Origin: Arcobacter aquimarinus
Lineage (GTDB): Bacteria; Campylobacterota; Campylobacteria; Campylobacterales; Arcobacteraceae
Length of the DNA stretch: 64,000 bases
Reading direction: 5' to 3'
NCBI RefSeq assembly: GCF_013177635.1
Contig: NZ_CP030944.1
Span: 1,116,001-1,180,000 of the forward strand
Shown: positions 36,432 through 45,115 of the stretch, piece after piece
Numbering within the stretch: the first letter of the stretch is position 1
Layout: every line of letters starts with the position of its first letter
Program-made: the position numbers and the translations under genes
Notes under the pieces: model-generated
The model's database searches: none
What the model saw: the letters and a program-made list of their open reading frames with translations, nothing else
Told to the model about the DNA's origin: nothing

Positions 36432-37346
36432 ATAAACCATCATTGGTATATAAAAAAGTGATACTAATGTTGAAATAAAAACAGCAAGAGATATTTTTTC
36501 CGGTTTTACATCAAGTAATGTAGCTACAGTTACTGTATTTCCAGCAAGTGGAACAATAGAAAAAATAAACATTAATAAGTGAAAATCTTTATTTAAAAAA
36601 TTCAAATAGTTTTTATCAATATAAATAAAAATTAGTATTAAAACAGGCCAAATTACAAACTTTATAAATAAACTATAAAAAATAAATCTTTTATCAAAAG
36701 CACCGTTTGTTTTTATTTTTTCCATTCCCATACCTAAAAACATCATTCCTAAAATCGCATAAGCACCTTTTAGATAGTCTGAATAATCCAAAAATATTTC
36801 AGGCATTTTAAATCCAAAAATATTTAATATTAATCCTAATAAAAAAGCATATAAAACAGGAAGTTTGATAACTTTTATAAAACTTTGTTTAGCTGTAAAA
36901 TTACCTTTTGCAGTTATATAGTAACCAACAGAGTTTTGATATAAAAGTGAAGCTAAAACAGTAAATATAAAAACATCCACTATTGAAGGCTCTAAAAATA
37001 GTATAGCAAGAGGAATTCCAATATTCCCTGTATTTCCTGTGGCTGTACTAAAAGCTAATAGATTAGAAGTGTTGTCTTGATAAATTTTTTTGAAAAAAGA
37101 TAAAGAGATAAAAGCAATAATTGTACTAAGTAAAAAAAAGAAAATAGGTAAAAATATAACTGAAGCTTCGAGTTTTACATTAAGTGTTGCATTAAAAACT
37201 ATAATAGGAGCTAATATAAAAAGTAAGATTTTAGCGATACTTTCTTTATCACATTTTAAAAAAACAGTAGAAAAAAGACCTAATAATATACTAAAATAAA
37301 GGGGAATAATTTTCCCTAAAAGTGTCAAAAAAACGCTCATATTCAA
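36417..37346 (-). CDS. AEC-family transporter (auxin-efflux-carrier-like)
   Basis: A 309-residue inner-membrane protein with about ten helices in two inverted halves, the layout of AEC carriers. Markers include the early IIVFNATLNVKL, the mid ATGNTGNIGIPLAILFL, and the late LAGNTVTVATLLDVKP repeats with broken helices (GNTGNIGIPL and GNTVTVATLL). The family moves malate, malonate or amino acids; the substrate is unknown. The 3' end overlaps the response regulator on the opposite strand. Confidence 0.86.
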   Translation of the reverse strand: MNMSVFLTLLGKIIPLYFSILLGLFSTVFLKCDKESIAKILLFILAPIIVFNATLNVKLEASVIFLPIFFFLLSTIIAFISLSFFKKIYQDNTSNLLAFSTATGNTGNIGIPLAILFLEPSIVDVFIFTVLASLLYQNSVGYYITAKGNFTAKQSFIKVIKLPVLYAFLLGLILNIFGFKMPEIFLDYSDYLKGAYAILGMMFLGMGMEKIKTNGAFDKRFIFYSLFIKFVIWPVLILIFIYIDKNYLNFLNKDFHLLMFIFSIVPLAGNTVTVATLLDVKPEKISLAVFISTLVSLFYIPMMVYLYTS

Positions 37347-37397
37347 CCTTGTTAAAAGATGAATAGTAGCATTTTATTATGTATAAAATATGTAGAT

Positions 37398-38315
37398 TTA
37401 AAGATTATTAAAAGTTACATTTCCAAGTAATTCAGAACTTAAAAATGTCGCTTCTAAATTATTATAATTAAAATAATCTCCACAAATTCCTAGATTTTTT
37501 TCATTATTTAAAAAATATGGCATATCTAAAGAGCTTTTTGCAAAAGCGTATTTCCACAAGTGTGGAATAACTTCAAATTTATTTAATTCTTCTTGAAGTT
37601 CTTCATCTAAATTTTCTAAAAATATCTCATAAATATTCTCTTTTGATTTATGATTTACACAATTAGCAAATTCCCTAGAAGAGTGAATTATATATGAACT
37701 AAAATCTTTTAAGCCATATTTTTTTGAGTTATCTATGATATTTTCTATGTCAGGATTTTCGTAAAATCTATTTTGGTCTAATTTTATATTTTTATTTGAG
37801 TATAAAATAACTGAAAAAACAGAATCATATTTAATATTTGCAACTTTTTGCTTAAAATCATTTGGAAGTTCTATATCAAGTTCTAAAATTTGAGGTGCTG
37901 GAATTGATATAAATAATAAATCAAAATCTTCATAAATTTTATGATTCTCATCTTGTAAAATCCATTTGTTATTGAAATTTTGAGCTTTTATAATTTTTGT
38001 ATTTTTTACTAAATCTTTTTCATCTATTAAAAATTTACAAATAGAGTTTATTCCATTTTTAGGAATAAACTCATCATATTTAGCTTTTAAAACACCGTTT
38101 TTTACCAAATCTAAACAAAAAAGTTTTAAATCATCAGTTATTGGAACTAAGCTTGAAGTTCCATGGTCTATAAACTTATCTTCTATATATTTAGTGCTAA
38201 GTCGTCCACCAACTCCTCTTGATTTTTCAAAAATAGTTATATTTTCATATTTTTCTCTTAGGTTATTGTATAAGTTACAGCCAGATAAACCGGCTCCTAT
38301 AATTGCTATTTTCAT
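37398..38315 (-). CDS. FAD/NAD(P)-binding oxidoreductase (renalase-like)
   Basis: 305 residues with the N-terminal dinucleotide fold IAIIGAGLSGCNLYN, followed by the glutamate (IFEKSRG) and GVGGRLSTKY, as in renalase-type and amine-oxidase-like flavoproteins. The C-terminus ends with ICGDYFNYNNLEATFLS, which pairs with the flavin. The substrate is unknown. It follows the UbiB gene by nine bases, in an operon with a coiled-coil protein. Confidence 0.82.
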   Translation of the reverse strand: MKIAIIGAGLSGCNLYNNLREKYENITIFEKSRGVGGRLSTKYIEDKFIDHGTSSLVPITDDLKLFCLDLVKNGVLKAKYDEFIPKNGINSICKFLIDEKDLVKNTKIIKAQNFNNKWILQDENHKIYEDFDLLFISIPAPQILELDIELPNDFKQKVANIKYDSVFSVILYSNKNIKLDQNRFYENPDIENIIDNSKKYGLKDFSSYIIHSSREFANCVNHKSKENIYEIFLENLDEELQEELNKFEVIPHLWKYAFAKSSLDMPYFLNNEKNLGICGDYFNYNNLEATFLSSELLGNVTFNNL

Positions 38316-38324
38316 TTTAAACCT

Positions 38325-39800
38325 TTATTTATAAACTAATTTTATTACACCAATTGCAAAAATAACTAAAGCATAATCTTTTAAATCTTTATCATATAAA
38401 ACCATAAATATTGATGTGAAAATCAAAGCAAATGATAAAATAATTGGTTTTATAAAATCTTTAATCTCTTTACTTATATATTCAAGCTGAGAGTTTGAAA
38501 CTTCGATTTTAAGCTCTCCAATACTTGCTTGTTTTATAACGGATTTTAAATCTTTTAAAGTAAAAGGAATTGATTTTATCTCATCAATTATTGTTTCAAC
38601 AATACTATCACTAGCTCCTAAAGCTTTTGGAATATTTTTTTGTAAAATTGGTAAAATATCTTTTATTCCATTGAAATTTTCGATATAAGTTGTTCCAAGT
38701 CCTTCGATAATCGCACTAACTCTTAAAATATAAATAGCATCACTTGGAAGTTTAAAAGGAAAATTTCTTGTACTTTCTAAAACTTCAAAGGCAAGTTTTT
38801 GCATAGATTCACTGCTTAGATTTTCATTTGAAAAAATATCAAACATTTTATCTGTAAATAAAGCTAATTCATGAACAGGAGCTTCATGAGCGATTGTTCC
38901 AAGGCGTTTACTAGCACTAATATAAAGTTCATAATCTCTCTCATTTGCAGCTTTTATAAGCTCAATAATTGCAACTCTTATATTATTTGGAATTGATTTT
39001 ACCATTCCAAAATCTAGTAAAATAAGCTCTCCTTGTCTGTTTACAAGTAGATTTCCAGGATGTGGATCTGCATGAAAATATCCATTTATAAGCATTTGTG
39101 TTGTGTAAAAATCCACAAGTTTTGAGATTATTTCATTAAAGTCAATATTCTCTTTTAGTAAGTTTTCTTTATCATCAAACCTAAATCCCTCTTCATAACT
39201 CATAACCAAAGCATCATCGCTACAAAATTCACTAAAAGCTTTTGGAAATTTCACTTTGCTATCTTTATATGTTTGTGAAAACTTTTGTAAATTTCCTAGT
39301 TCATGTGTCAAACTAACTTCTTGCAAAATCATAGATGAAAACTCAGAAACTACAGCTTCAATAGAGTTTTTTGTATAGTGAGAAAAGAGAGGTTTAAAAA
39401 CAGTGTTAAAAAAATTTATGATTTTTATATCTGCTTTTACTCTTTTTTTTATACCAACTCTTAGAAGTTTAACAGCAACTTTTTCACCACTTTTTAAATA
39501 TGCTATATGAACTTGTCCAATTGATGCAGATGCAATTGGAGTGTTTTCAAATGATGAAAAAGGATTATTTTTAAAAGCTTTATTAAAAACTTTTTCATAT
39601 TCATCTTTACTCATACAAGGAAGTTGGTCGTGAAGTTCTTTTAACTCTTCTAAATATTCAGCTGAAAAAAAATCAGCCCTTGTTGCCAAAACTTGCGCTA
39701 GTTTTATAAAACTAGCTCCAAGATTTATAGTTGTTTCTTTTAGTTTTTTTGCACTTAAAGGCTTAAAAAAAAGAAAACTAGGTCTTTTTTTTATAACCAA
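38325..39800 (-). CDS. UbiB/ABC1-family atypical kinase
   Basis: A 491-residue protein-kinase-like ATPase of the UbiB/COQ8 group, linked to quinone biosynthesis and lipid transport. Motifs seen are the KxGQ-like LGASFIKLAQVLATRADFF, the Ala-rich nucleotide loop ASIGQVHIAYL with the Lys in VAVKLLR, the catalytic HADPHPGNLL and the metal motif LLDFGMV. A C-terminal membrane helix is present. The listed TTG start is the first standard one, but the frame is open for 27 more codons (FFKNLNLYSPKRVYS), which looks conserved and ends at an ATA overlapping the upstream stop. Confidence 0.88.
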   Translation of the reverse strand: MVIKKRPSFLFFKPLSAKKLKETTINLGASFIKLAQVLATRADFFSAEYLEELKELHDQLPCMSKDEYEKVFNKAFKNNPFSSFENTPIASASIGQVHIAYLKSGEKVAVKLLRVGIKKRVKADIKIINFFNTVFKPLFSHYTKNSIEAVVSEFSSMILQEVSLTHELGNLQKFSQTYKDSKVKFPKAFSEFCSDDALVMSYEEGFRFDDKENLLKENIDFNEIISKLVDFYTTQMLINGYFHADPHPGNLLVNRQGELILLDFGMVKSIPNNIRVAIIELIKAANERDYELYISASKRLGTIAHEAPVHELALFTDKMFDIFSNENLSSESMQKLAFEVLESTRNFPFKLPSDAIYILRVSAIIEGLGTTYIENFNGIKDILPILQKNIPKALGASDSIVETIIDEIKSIPFTLKDLKSVIKQASIGELKIEVSNSQLEYISKEIKDFIKPIILSFALIFTSIFMVLYDKDLKDYALVIFAIGVIKLVYK

Positions 39801-39877
39801 ATAAATAGTTAGTAAAAATGAAAAAACACTATAAACTCTTTTAGGAGAGTAAAGATTTAGGTTTTTAAAAAAAGTTT

Positions 39878-40141
39878 TTATTTTAAATCCTCTTTGAGTT
39901 TTTGTAAATCTTCTTTTGTAGCAAGTCCTAATTCATCAATAATCTCTTTTATTGTTGATTTTAGTTCTGCTTTAAATTTCTCATCACTCTCTTTGCCTTT
40001 TTGCTCTAGTGATTCTAAAAAACTTTTTACATCTTTTGTATCTAGTTTTCCTTTTTCTTCTAGCTTTTTTAACTCATCTTCGATTTTTTCTTTTAAAACC
40101 AAAGCTCCACCAAGTCCTGTAAAAATTAGTTCTTTTATCAT
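39878..40141 (-). CDS. Small phasin-like coiled-coil protein
   Basis: An 87-residue, highly charged, probably helical protein. A short hydrophobic N-terminus (ELIFTGLGGALVL) is followed by an extended coiled coil (EDELKKLEEKGKLDTKDVK). It resembles small phasin/PhaF- or UbiK-like accessory proteins in outline only. It heads an operon with UbiB and a flavoprotein, and the stop overlaps the candidate upstream start of UbiB by two bases. A role beside UbiB at the membrane is a guess from context. Confidence 0.65.
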   Translation of the reverse strand: MIKELIFTGLGGALVLKEKIEDELKKLEEKGKLDTKDVKSFLESLEQKGKESDEKFKAELKSTIKEIIDELGLATKEDLQKLKEDLK

Positions 40142-40214
40142 TTTAAATCCTTTTTGTTTATTCTATGATGATTTTTGATATTTTGGTATGTTTAATTTGT
40201 AAGTTAGTTTTAAT

Positions 40215-42161
40215 TTAAAAAGTATCTTTATATTTTTCTCTAATATTTAAAAATTTATCTAAATTTGCAAAGAAAATATCTATTAATTTGGGGTCAAAAT
40301 GTTTTCCTTTTTCATTTTCTAAAAAAGCAAAAATCTCTTCATCCTTCCAAGCTTTTTTATAGCATCTATCACTTCCAAGTGCATCAAAAACATCGCAAAT
40401 AGCAGTGATTCTTCCATAAATACTAATCTCTTCTTCTTTTAATCCAATAGGATATCCACTTCCATCCCATTTTTCATGATGCTCTTTTGCTACAATTGCA
40501 GCCATTTTCAGTAAAGGTCTATCCGAACCTTTTAATAAATCATATCCTTTTATAGCGTGAGTTTTCATAAGTTCTAGTTCTAAACCGTTTAATTTTCCTG
40601 CTTTATGTAAAATAGAATCAGGAATTGCTACTTTTCCAATATCATGCATAGGACTTGCTTGTTTTAATAACTCGCACTCTTCTTTTTTTAAGCCAGATAA
40701 ATTAGCCAATAAATAAGAGTATTCAGCAACTCTTTTTACGTGATTTCCTGTCTCTTTACTTCTACTTTCCCCAATAGTTCCCATAGTAAAGATAATTTCT
40801 CTTTGAATATCTTCTATATCTTTGTTTGCTGTTATATCTCTTCTAACTGCACTATAACCTACATGTTTTCCTTTTAAATCAAAGTAAGGCTCAAATTCTG
40901 CTTCAACCCAATAATATCCACCATCTTTTTTCTTGTTTTTAACTTCAAGATTTACTTTTTCACCTTTTTTTAGTTTTTCCCAAAGATATCTAAAACTCTC
41001 TTTTGGCATATCAGGATGTCTTATGATATTGTGATTTTTACCTATTAATTCATGTTTTTTATAGCCACTAATTTTACAAAAAGCTTCACTTACATGGATT
41101 ATTATTCCTTTTAAATCAGTTTTTGAAAAGATTACATTTTTATCATAAATTTCTAAAAGAGATTTCAAATACTCTTTTTGCTTTCTAATTTTATGGGTTT
41201 TTACTTTTACTTTACTATTTAAATATTTCACATAATTTCTATTGATTAAATACAAAGAAGTAAGGATTATTATAATAATAAGAGTGATAATTGCAAAAAG
41301 GAAATTTACTTCCATTTCACTGATTTTTGAAGTATCAATATTGTCTTTTTTTATAAAAAAGAAAAAATATCCCATATCTCCACCGTGAACATCTTTTATT
41401 TCATCTTTTACTACAAAATATTCATCAAATAAAAGAGAATCTTTTATATTTAAAAACTTATCTATTCCATATTTTTCTACTTTTTTCATAAGTTCTTTAT
41501 TTGCATTTAAATTTGCAATATAATTTTTACCTATAAAAAGTTTTGTAAATGGTTCTATAAATCTGTTTGTATAATCTTCATGTAATACAAATAAAGGTTC
41601 GATATTTTTATTTTTGAATTCTTGAGCTATAGAGTTAAATTTTGAAATCATCTCAATCATTCCAATAAAATTTTTATTTTTATCATAAATTGGAAGCATA
41701 GTTTTGAAAGTCATATCAAATCTTCCCGTACTAATTGTAATCATTTCTCTTGGATTTTTTATCATATCAGTAATATCAAGTCTAGCATCAGCTGCATAAT
41801 CACCAACTTTATTGGTCCAGCTTCTGTAGAAACTATATCCATTTTTATCTATAATTTGAATCCATAAATTCTTATTATCACTAAAATGTTGAATATTTTT
41901 TAATTCTTCTTGAAAATTAATAAGATTTCTATCATTTTTTAAAAGAGCTTCTCTTACTGAATTATCTCTGCTTATTAGGTATGTAATAGCTGAAGTGTTA
42001 CCTTTTTTCTTTGAAACTTCATCTGCAAATAATTTTTTTATTTCTTGAGTTTTAAAGTTATAAACTTCTGCTGTGAGTTTTTGTTTTATATTTTCATAAA
42101 TAAAAAATATAAAAGTAATAATGAAAAATAATGAAATTAATATCAATAAAAATTTTTTCAT
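40215..42161 (-). CDS. Membrane PAS-HD-GYP c-di-GMP phosphodiesterase
   Basis: 648 residues: an N-terminal membrane helix, a large extracytoplasmic dCache-like sensor (about 35-280), a second helix near 290-310, a PAS domain (ISGYKKHELIGKNHNII, DMPKESFRYLW, then YYWVEAEFEPY) and a C-terminal HD-GYP domain. The metal site appears as SPMHDIGKVAIPDS and the GYP loop as HHEKWDGSGYPIGL, both intact. It should hydrolyse cyclic di-GMP in response to an external cue. Its HD-GYP part is closely related to the protein at 59138. It is a single gene. Confidence 0.9.
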   Translation of the reverse strand: MKKFLLILISLFFIITFIFFIYENIKQKLTAEVYNFKTQEIKKLFADEVSKKKGNTSAITYLISRDNSVREALLKNDRNLINFQEELKNIQHFSDNKNLWIQIIDKNGYSFYRSWTNKVGDYAADARLDITDMIKNPREMITISTGRFDMTFKTMLPIYDKNKNFIGMIEMISKFNSIAQEFKNKNIEPLFVLHEDYTNRFIEPFTKLFIGKNYIANLNANKELMKKVEKYGIDKFLNIKDSLLFDEYFVVKDEIKDVHGGDMGYFFFFIKKDNIDTSKISEMEVNFLFAIITLIIIIILTSLYLINRNYVKYLNSKVKVKTHKIRKQKEYLKSLLEIYDKNVIFSKTDLKGIIIHVSEAFCKISGYKKHELIGKNHNIIRHPDMPKESFRYLWEKLKKGEKVNLEVKNKKKDGGYYWVEAEFEPYFDLKGKHVGYSAVRRDITANKDIEDIQREIIFTMGTIGESRSKETGNHVKRVAEYSYLLANLSGLKKEECELLKQASPMHDIGKVAIPDSILHKAGKLNGLELELMKTHAIKGYDLLKGSDRPLLKMAAIVAKEHHEKWDGSGYPIGLKEEEISIYGRITAICDVFDALGSDRCYKKAWKDEEIFAFLENEKGKHFDPKLIDIFFANLDKFLNIREKYKDTF

Positions 42162-42210
42162 GCGGGCATTGTAGCCTAATTTAGACTTTTATTAGATAAA
42201 AATTTTTATT

Positions 42211-42519
42211 TTACCAAGGACCTTGAAATCTAATAACTTTATGAGATACTTTTTTCTTATGTTTTGTAGCTTTTCCTTGAACTCTTTTTCTCCACATTTT
42301 AAAACTACTACTTTTCATCAAAGTTCGCATTTTATTTTTTACTTGATTTTCAGTTAAACCATAAAGTTCAAAGATAGTGTCAAAAGTAGTTCTATCTTGC
42401 CATGCCATTTCAATCAAACGATTTAAATCTTCTTCTTGAAAAGGAGTTAAATCTTGTTTTTCTTTTTTAGCTTTTTTTGTAAAATCTAGTTTCAAACTCT
42501 CTTTTTTCTCAAAGTACAT
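42211..42519 (-). CDS. TIGR03643-family protein
   Basis: A basic, 102-residue protein with a helix-turn-helix-like core (IEMAWQDRTTFDTIFELYG followed by TENQVKNKMRTLMKSSSFK) and a Lys/Arg-rich tail (WRKRVQGKATKHKKK). This matches the TIGR03643 family, which is often found beside photolyases and lipocalins. It is probably a DNA- or RNA-binding protein by charge, but that is inference. It is the last gene of the photolyase operon and starts three bases after the lipocalin stop. Confidence 0.85.
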   Translation of the reverse strand: MYFEKKESLKLDFTKKAKKEKQDLTPFQEEDLNRLIEMAWQDRTTFDTIFELYGLTENQVKNKMRTLMKSSSFKMWRKRVQGKATKHKKKVSHKVIRFQGPW

Positions 42520-42522
42520 TTT

Positions 42523-43044
42523 TTATTCCTGAATAGTCCAGATTAATTTTGAACTGTCAAATCCTAAACTTGGAAGTTTTTTCAAGATATCTTTTTTGAT
42601 TTTTTCATCTAGTTTAGAAGTTCTTGCTAAAATCCAAAGATACTCTCTACTTGGCGTTCCAACAACGGCATATTCGTAGTTTTCATCAAGCATTAAAACC
42701 CAATAATCACCATAAAATGGTCTAAAAAAACTAACTTTTAATTTGCTATTTGATTCATCTATAGCATAAGCTCTACCAATAGCCTCTTTTTTATCATTTG
42801 TTTGGATTTTTGTACATCTGTTAATTACTTTGATTGTTTCTTCATTCATCATAGAGTAGTTTGCAGTTACATTTTTACAATCTCTTTCAAAAAAATGTTC
42901 ATACCTTGCTATTTCGTACCAAGTACCTAAATACTTATTTAGTTCTACTTTTTCTACAGTTTGTAGAGGTGGATTTTTTGAAGAACAAGCTGTAAATAAA
43001 AATACAAAAGATGTGATGATTAGGAGTTTGAAAAACTTTAACAT
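42523..43044 (-). CDS. Lipocalin lipoprotein (Blc-like)
   Basis: 173 residues with a lipoprotein signal (lipobox LFTAC, Cys near 20) and a lipocalin barrel. The signature is LNKYLGTWYEIARYEHFFE, followed by CKNVTANYSM and a final ILARTSKL. Bacterial lipocalins of this type bind fatty acids or lysophospholipids at the outer membrane. It lies between the TIGR03915 gene and TIGR03643 on one strand. A second, smaller lipocalin gene is at 52448. Confidence 0.9.
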   Translation of the reverse strand: MLKFFKLLIITSFVFLFTACSSKNPPLQTVEKVELNKYLGTWYEIARYEHFFERDCKNVTANYSMMNEETIKVINRCTKIQTNDKKEAIGRAYAIDESNSKLKVSFFRPFYGDYWVLMLDENYEYAVVGTPSREYLWILARTSKLDEKIKKDILKKLPSLGFDSSKLIWTIQE

Positions 43045-43108
43045 AAAAAATCCTTTTTTATTTTAGTATATAGAAAAATAGATTTTTTTGATATGGTTTT
43101 TATGTTTT

Positions 43109-43840
43109 TTAATCGAAAAATTCACTCATATATGTTCTATAGACAAGTGGGACTAAATTTTGTTGTAGTTTTAGATTTATTCTCTCTTTTATTGTAACTC
43201 CTCTAAAAAAACTCTTCCAAAGCTTTTGGAATTTTTCTTCATTTGAAGAATAGATTGGTTCATCAAAATAAGCAATTTCTTGTATAGAAAACTCTTCATC
43301 TATTTTTACAAATGCTAACTTTCTATCTAGGTCGTGGATTATGAAATTTTGATTATTGAATCTTTTTAAAAAGTGTTTTCCTAAAAAATAAACTACATTA
43401 AATTTTGATTCTATTTTTCCATATAAAGTGCCATCTTCAAGCTCTTCAAATCTAATAAAAGCATACATTTTATGAACTAGCCTAAATAACTCTTTTTCAA
43501 GTGAATTTAGGTAAAAAACGCAAGAATTATTTATATTGTATAGTTGTTTTGAATCTTTAAATCCAATGATAATATACTCTAAAAGAGCCATTTCAAACTC
43601 TTTTGAATCACACATAAAAATATTTAGTATCTTTTCAAAACAATCTTTTTGAAACTTTATTTTTAGTGCATTAAAAACTTTTTCATATTTCTCTTTTGAA
43701 GTTTCTATTTCTAATATTTTTTCAAAAATAATTTCATTTGGAAGAGTTTTATAAATTTTTGTAGGTTTTAATTTTTTATAATAAACTTCATAAACTAAAG
43801 TTAAAAATCCTTCAAAACTTCCATCATAAATTAAAATCAT
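43109..43840 (-). CDS. TIGR03915-family putative DNA-repair protein
   Basis: A 243-residue protein that begins MILIYDGSFEGFLTLVYEVY, the diagnostic opening of TIGR03915 (DUF4130). It is characteristically paired with the radical-SAM gene of TIGR03916, as here: its start overlaps the stop of that gene by four bases (ATGA). The pair is thought to act on DNA, possibly as a glycosylase-linked repair system, but no reaction is established. There is no fused uracil-DNA glycosylase domain. Confidence 0.87.
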   Translation of the reverse strand: MILIYDGSFEGFLTLVYEVYYKKLKPTKIYKTLPNEIIFEKILEIETSKEKYEKVFNALKIKFQKDCFEKILNIFMCDSKEFEMALLEYIIIGFKDSKQLYNINNSCVFYLNSLEKELFRLVHKMYAFIRFEELEDGTLYGKIESKFNVVYFLGKHFLKRFNNQNFIIHDLDRKLAFVKIDEEFSIQEIAYFDEPIYSSNEEKFQKLWKSFFRGVTIKERINLKLQQNLVPLVYRTYMSEFFD

Positions 43841-45072
43841 AATTCACCTGTTAGAGAACTAATATCAAAAAGTGAGGGTTGGATTAGTTTTTTTGGTTCT
43901 GGTTTAGTAAGTGCAAGTTTTAGACTTTCTCTATAAAATGGAACTTGCCTTTGAAACTCTTTGTTGCAAGTGATAAAGTATTTTGCTTTTTTGATTGAAA
44001 TTTTTAATTTTTTCAAATCATCAAAAGTAAGTCTTTTAAATCTTCTAGCACTTAAAATCTTCATCACACCTCTTGCTCCAACTCCTGGAATTCTAAGAAG
44101 TTCCTCTTTTGAAGCTGTGTTTATTTCCATAGGAAAATATTTTAGATTATTCAATGCCCAAAATGTTTTTGGGTCTAACTCTTCATCCAAATTTGGAAAC
44201 TCATCTGTTACTATCTCATCCCAAGAAAAGTCATAAAATCTAAGCAACCAATCAGCTTGATAAAGTCGATGTTCCCTTAAAAGTGGTGGTTTTGTGATTG
44301 TTGAGGGAAGATTTTTGTCATTGTTTACTGGAATATAAGCACTATAATAAACCCTTTTTAAAAGCGCTTTATCGTATAAAGCAGAGCTAAGTTTTAAAAT
44401 ATCCCTATCACTTTCAGGTGTTGCTCCAACGATTAACTGTGTACTCATTCCTATTGGTTTTTGCTCTTTTGCAAGACTTAAATCCCTTGCAAATTTTAGT
44501 GGTTGTAAAACTTTTTCTTTTGTTTTATTTGGTGCTAAAAGTTTTAAAGATTTGTCGCTTGGAAGTTCTATATTTGAACTTACTCTATTTGCTAGTTTTA
44601 CGATTTGCTCAACCAATTCCATAGAACAACCAGGGATTAATTTTACATGAATGTAACCATTAAATCTATATTCATATCGTAAAATCTTTAAAGCTTTTAA
44701 AATCAAAGTCATAGTATGGTCTTCGTTTTTTACAATTCCAGAACTCAAAAATAGTCCCTCAATATAGTTTCTTTTATAAAAATTGATTGTAATGTCTGCA
44801 AGTTCTCGTGGGCTAAAAACAGCTCTTGGAATATCGTTTGAAACACGATTTATGCAATATGCACAATCATAAATACAAATATTTGTAAGTAATACTTTTA
44901 GAAGTGAAACACATCTTCCATCAGGTGTGAAAGTGTGGCAAATTCCACTTGTGTGAGTTGCTCCTAGTTCTCCTTTTTTGAAGCTTGTTTCAACTCCACT
45001 TGAAGAGCAAGAGACATCATATTTTGCACTATTACTAAGGATTTCCATTTTTTCATAAATATCTGTTTTCAT
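43837..45072 (-). CDS. Putative DNA modification/repair radical SAM protein (TIGR03916)
   Basis: 411 residues. The 4Fe-4S radical-SAM site is CIYDCAYCINR (the CX3CX2C motif, near 69), followed by the radical-SAM barrel (YIHVKLIPGCSMELVEQIV split here). The C-terminus has a helix-hairpin-helix (LLRIPGVGARGVMKILSARR), which points to DNA. It overlaps its partner TIGR03915 by four bases. Substrate and product are unknown. It lies 43 bases after the photolyase-like gene. Confidence 0.9.
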   Translation of the reverse strand: MKTDIYEKMEILSNSAKYDVSCSSSGVETSFKKGELGATHTSGICHTFTPDGRCVSLLKVLLTNICIYDCAYCINRVSNDIPRAVFSPRELADITINFYKRNYIEGLFLSSGIVKNEDHTMTLILKALKILRYEYRFNGYIHVKLIPGCSMELVEQIVKLANRVSSNIELPSDKSLKLLAPNKTKEKVLQPLKFARDLSLAKEQKPIGMSTQLIVGATPESDRDILKLSSALYDKALLKRVYYSAYIPVNNDKNLPSTITKPPLLREHRLYQADWLLRFYDFSWDEIVTDEFPNLDEELDPKTFWALNNLKYFPMEINTASKEELLRIPGVGARGVMKILSARRFKRLTFDDLKKLKISIKKAKYFITCNKEFQRQVPFYRESLKLALTKPEPKKLIQPSLFDISSLTGEL

Positions 45073-45115
45073 TTTTGTATTTTAGTAAAACTAAAAAAAT
45101 TCCTTTAAAAATATT

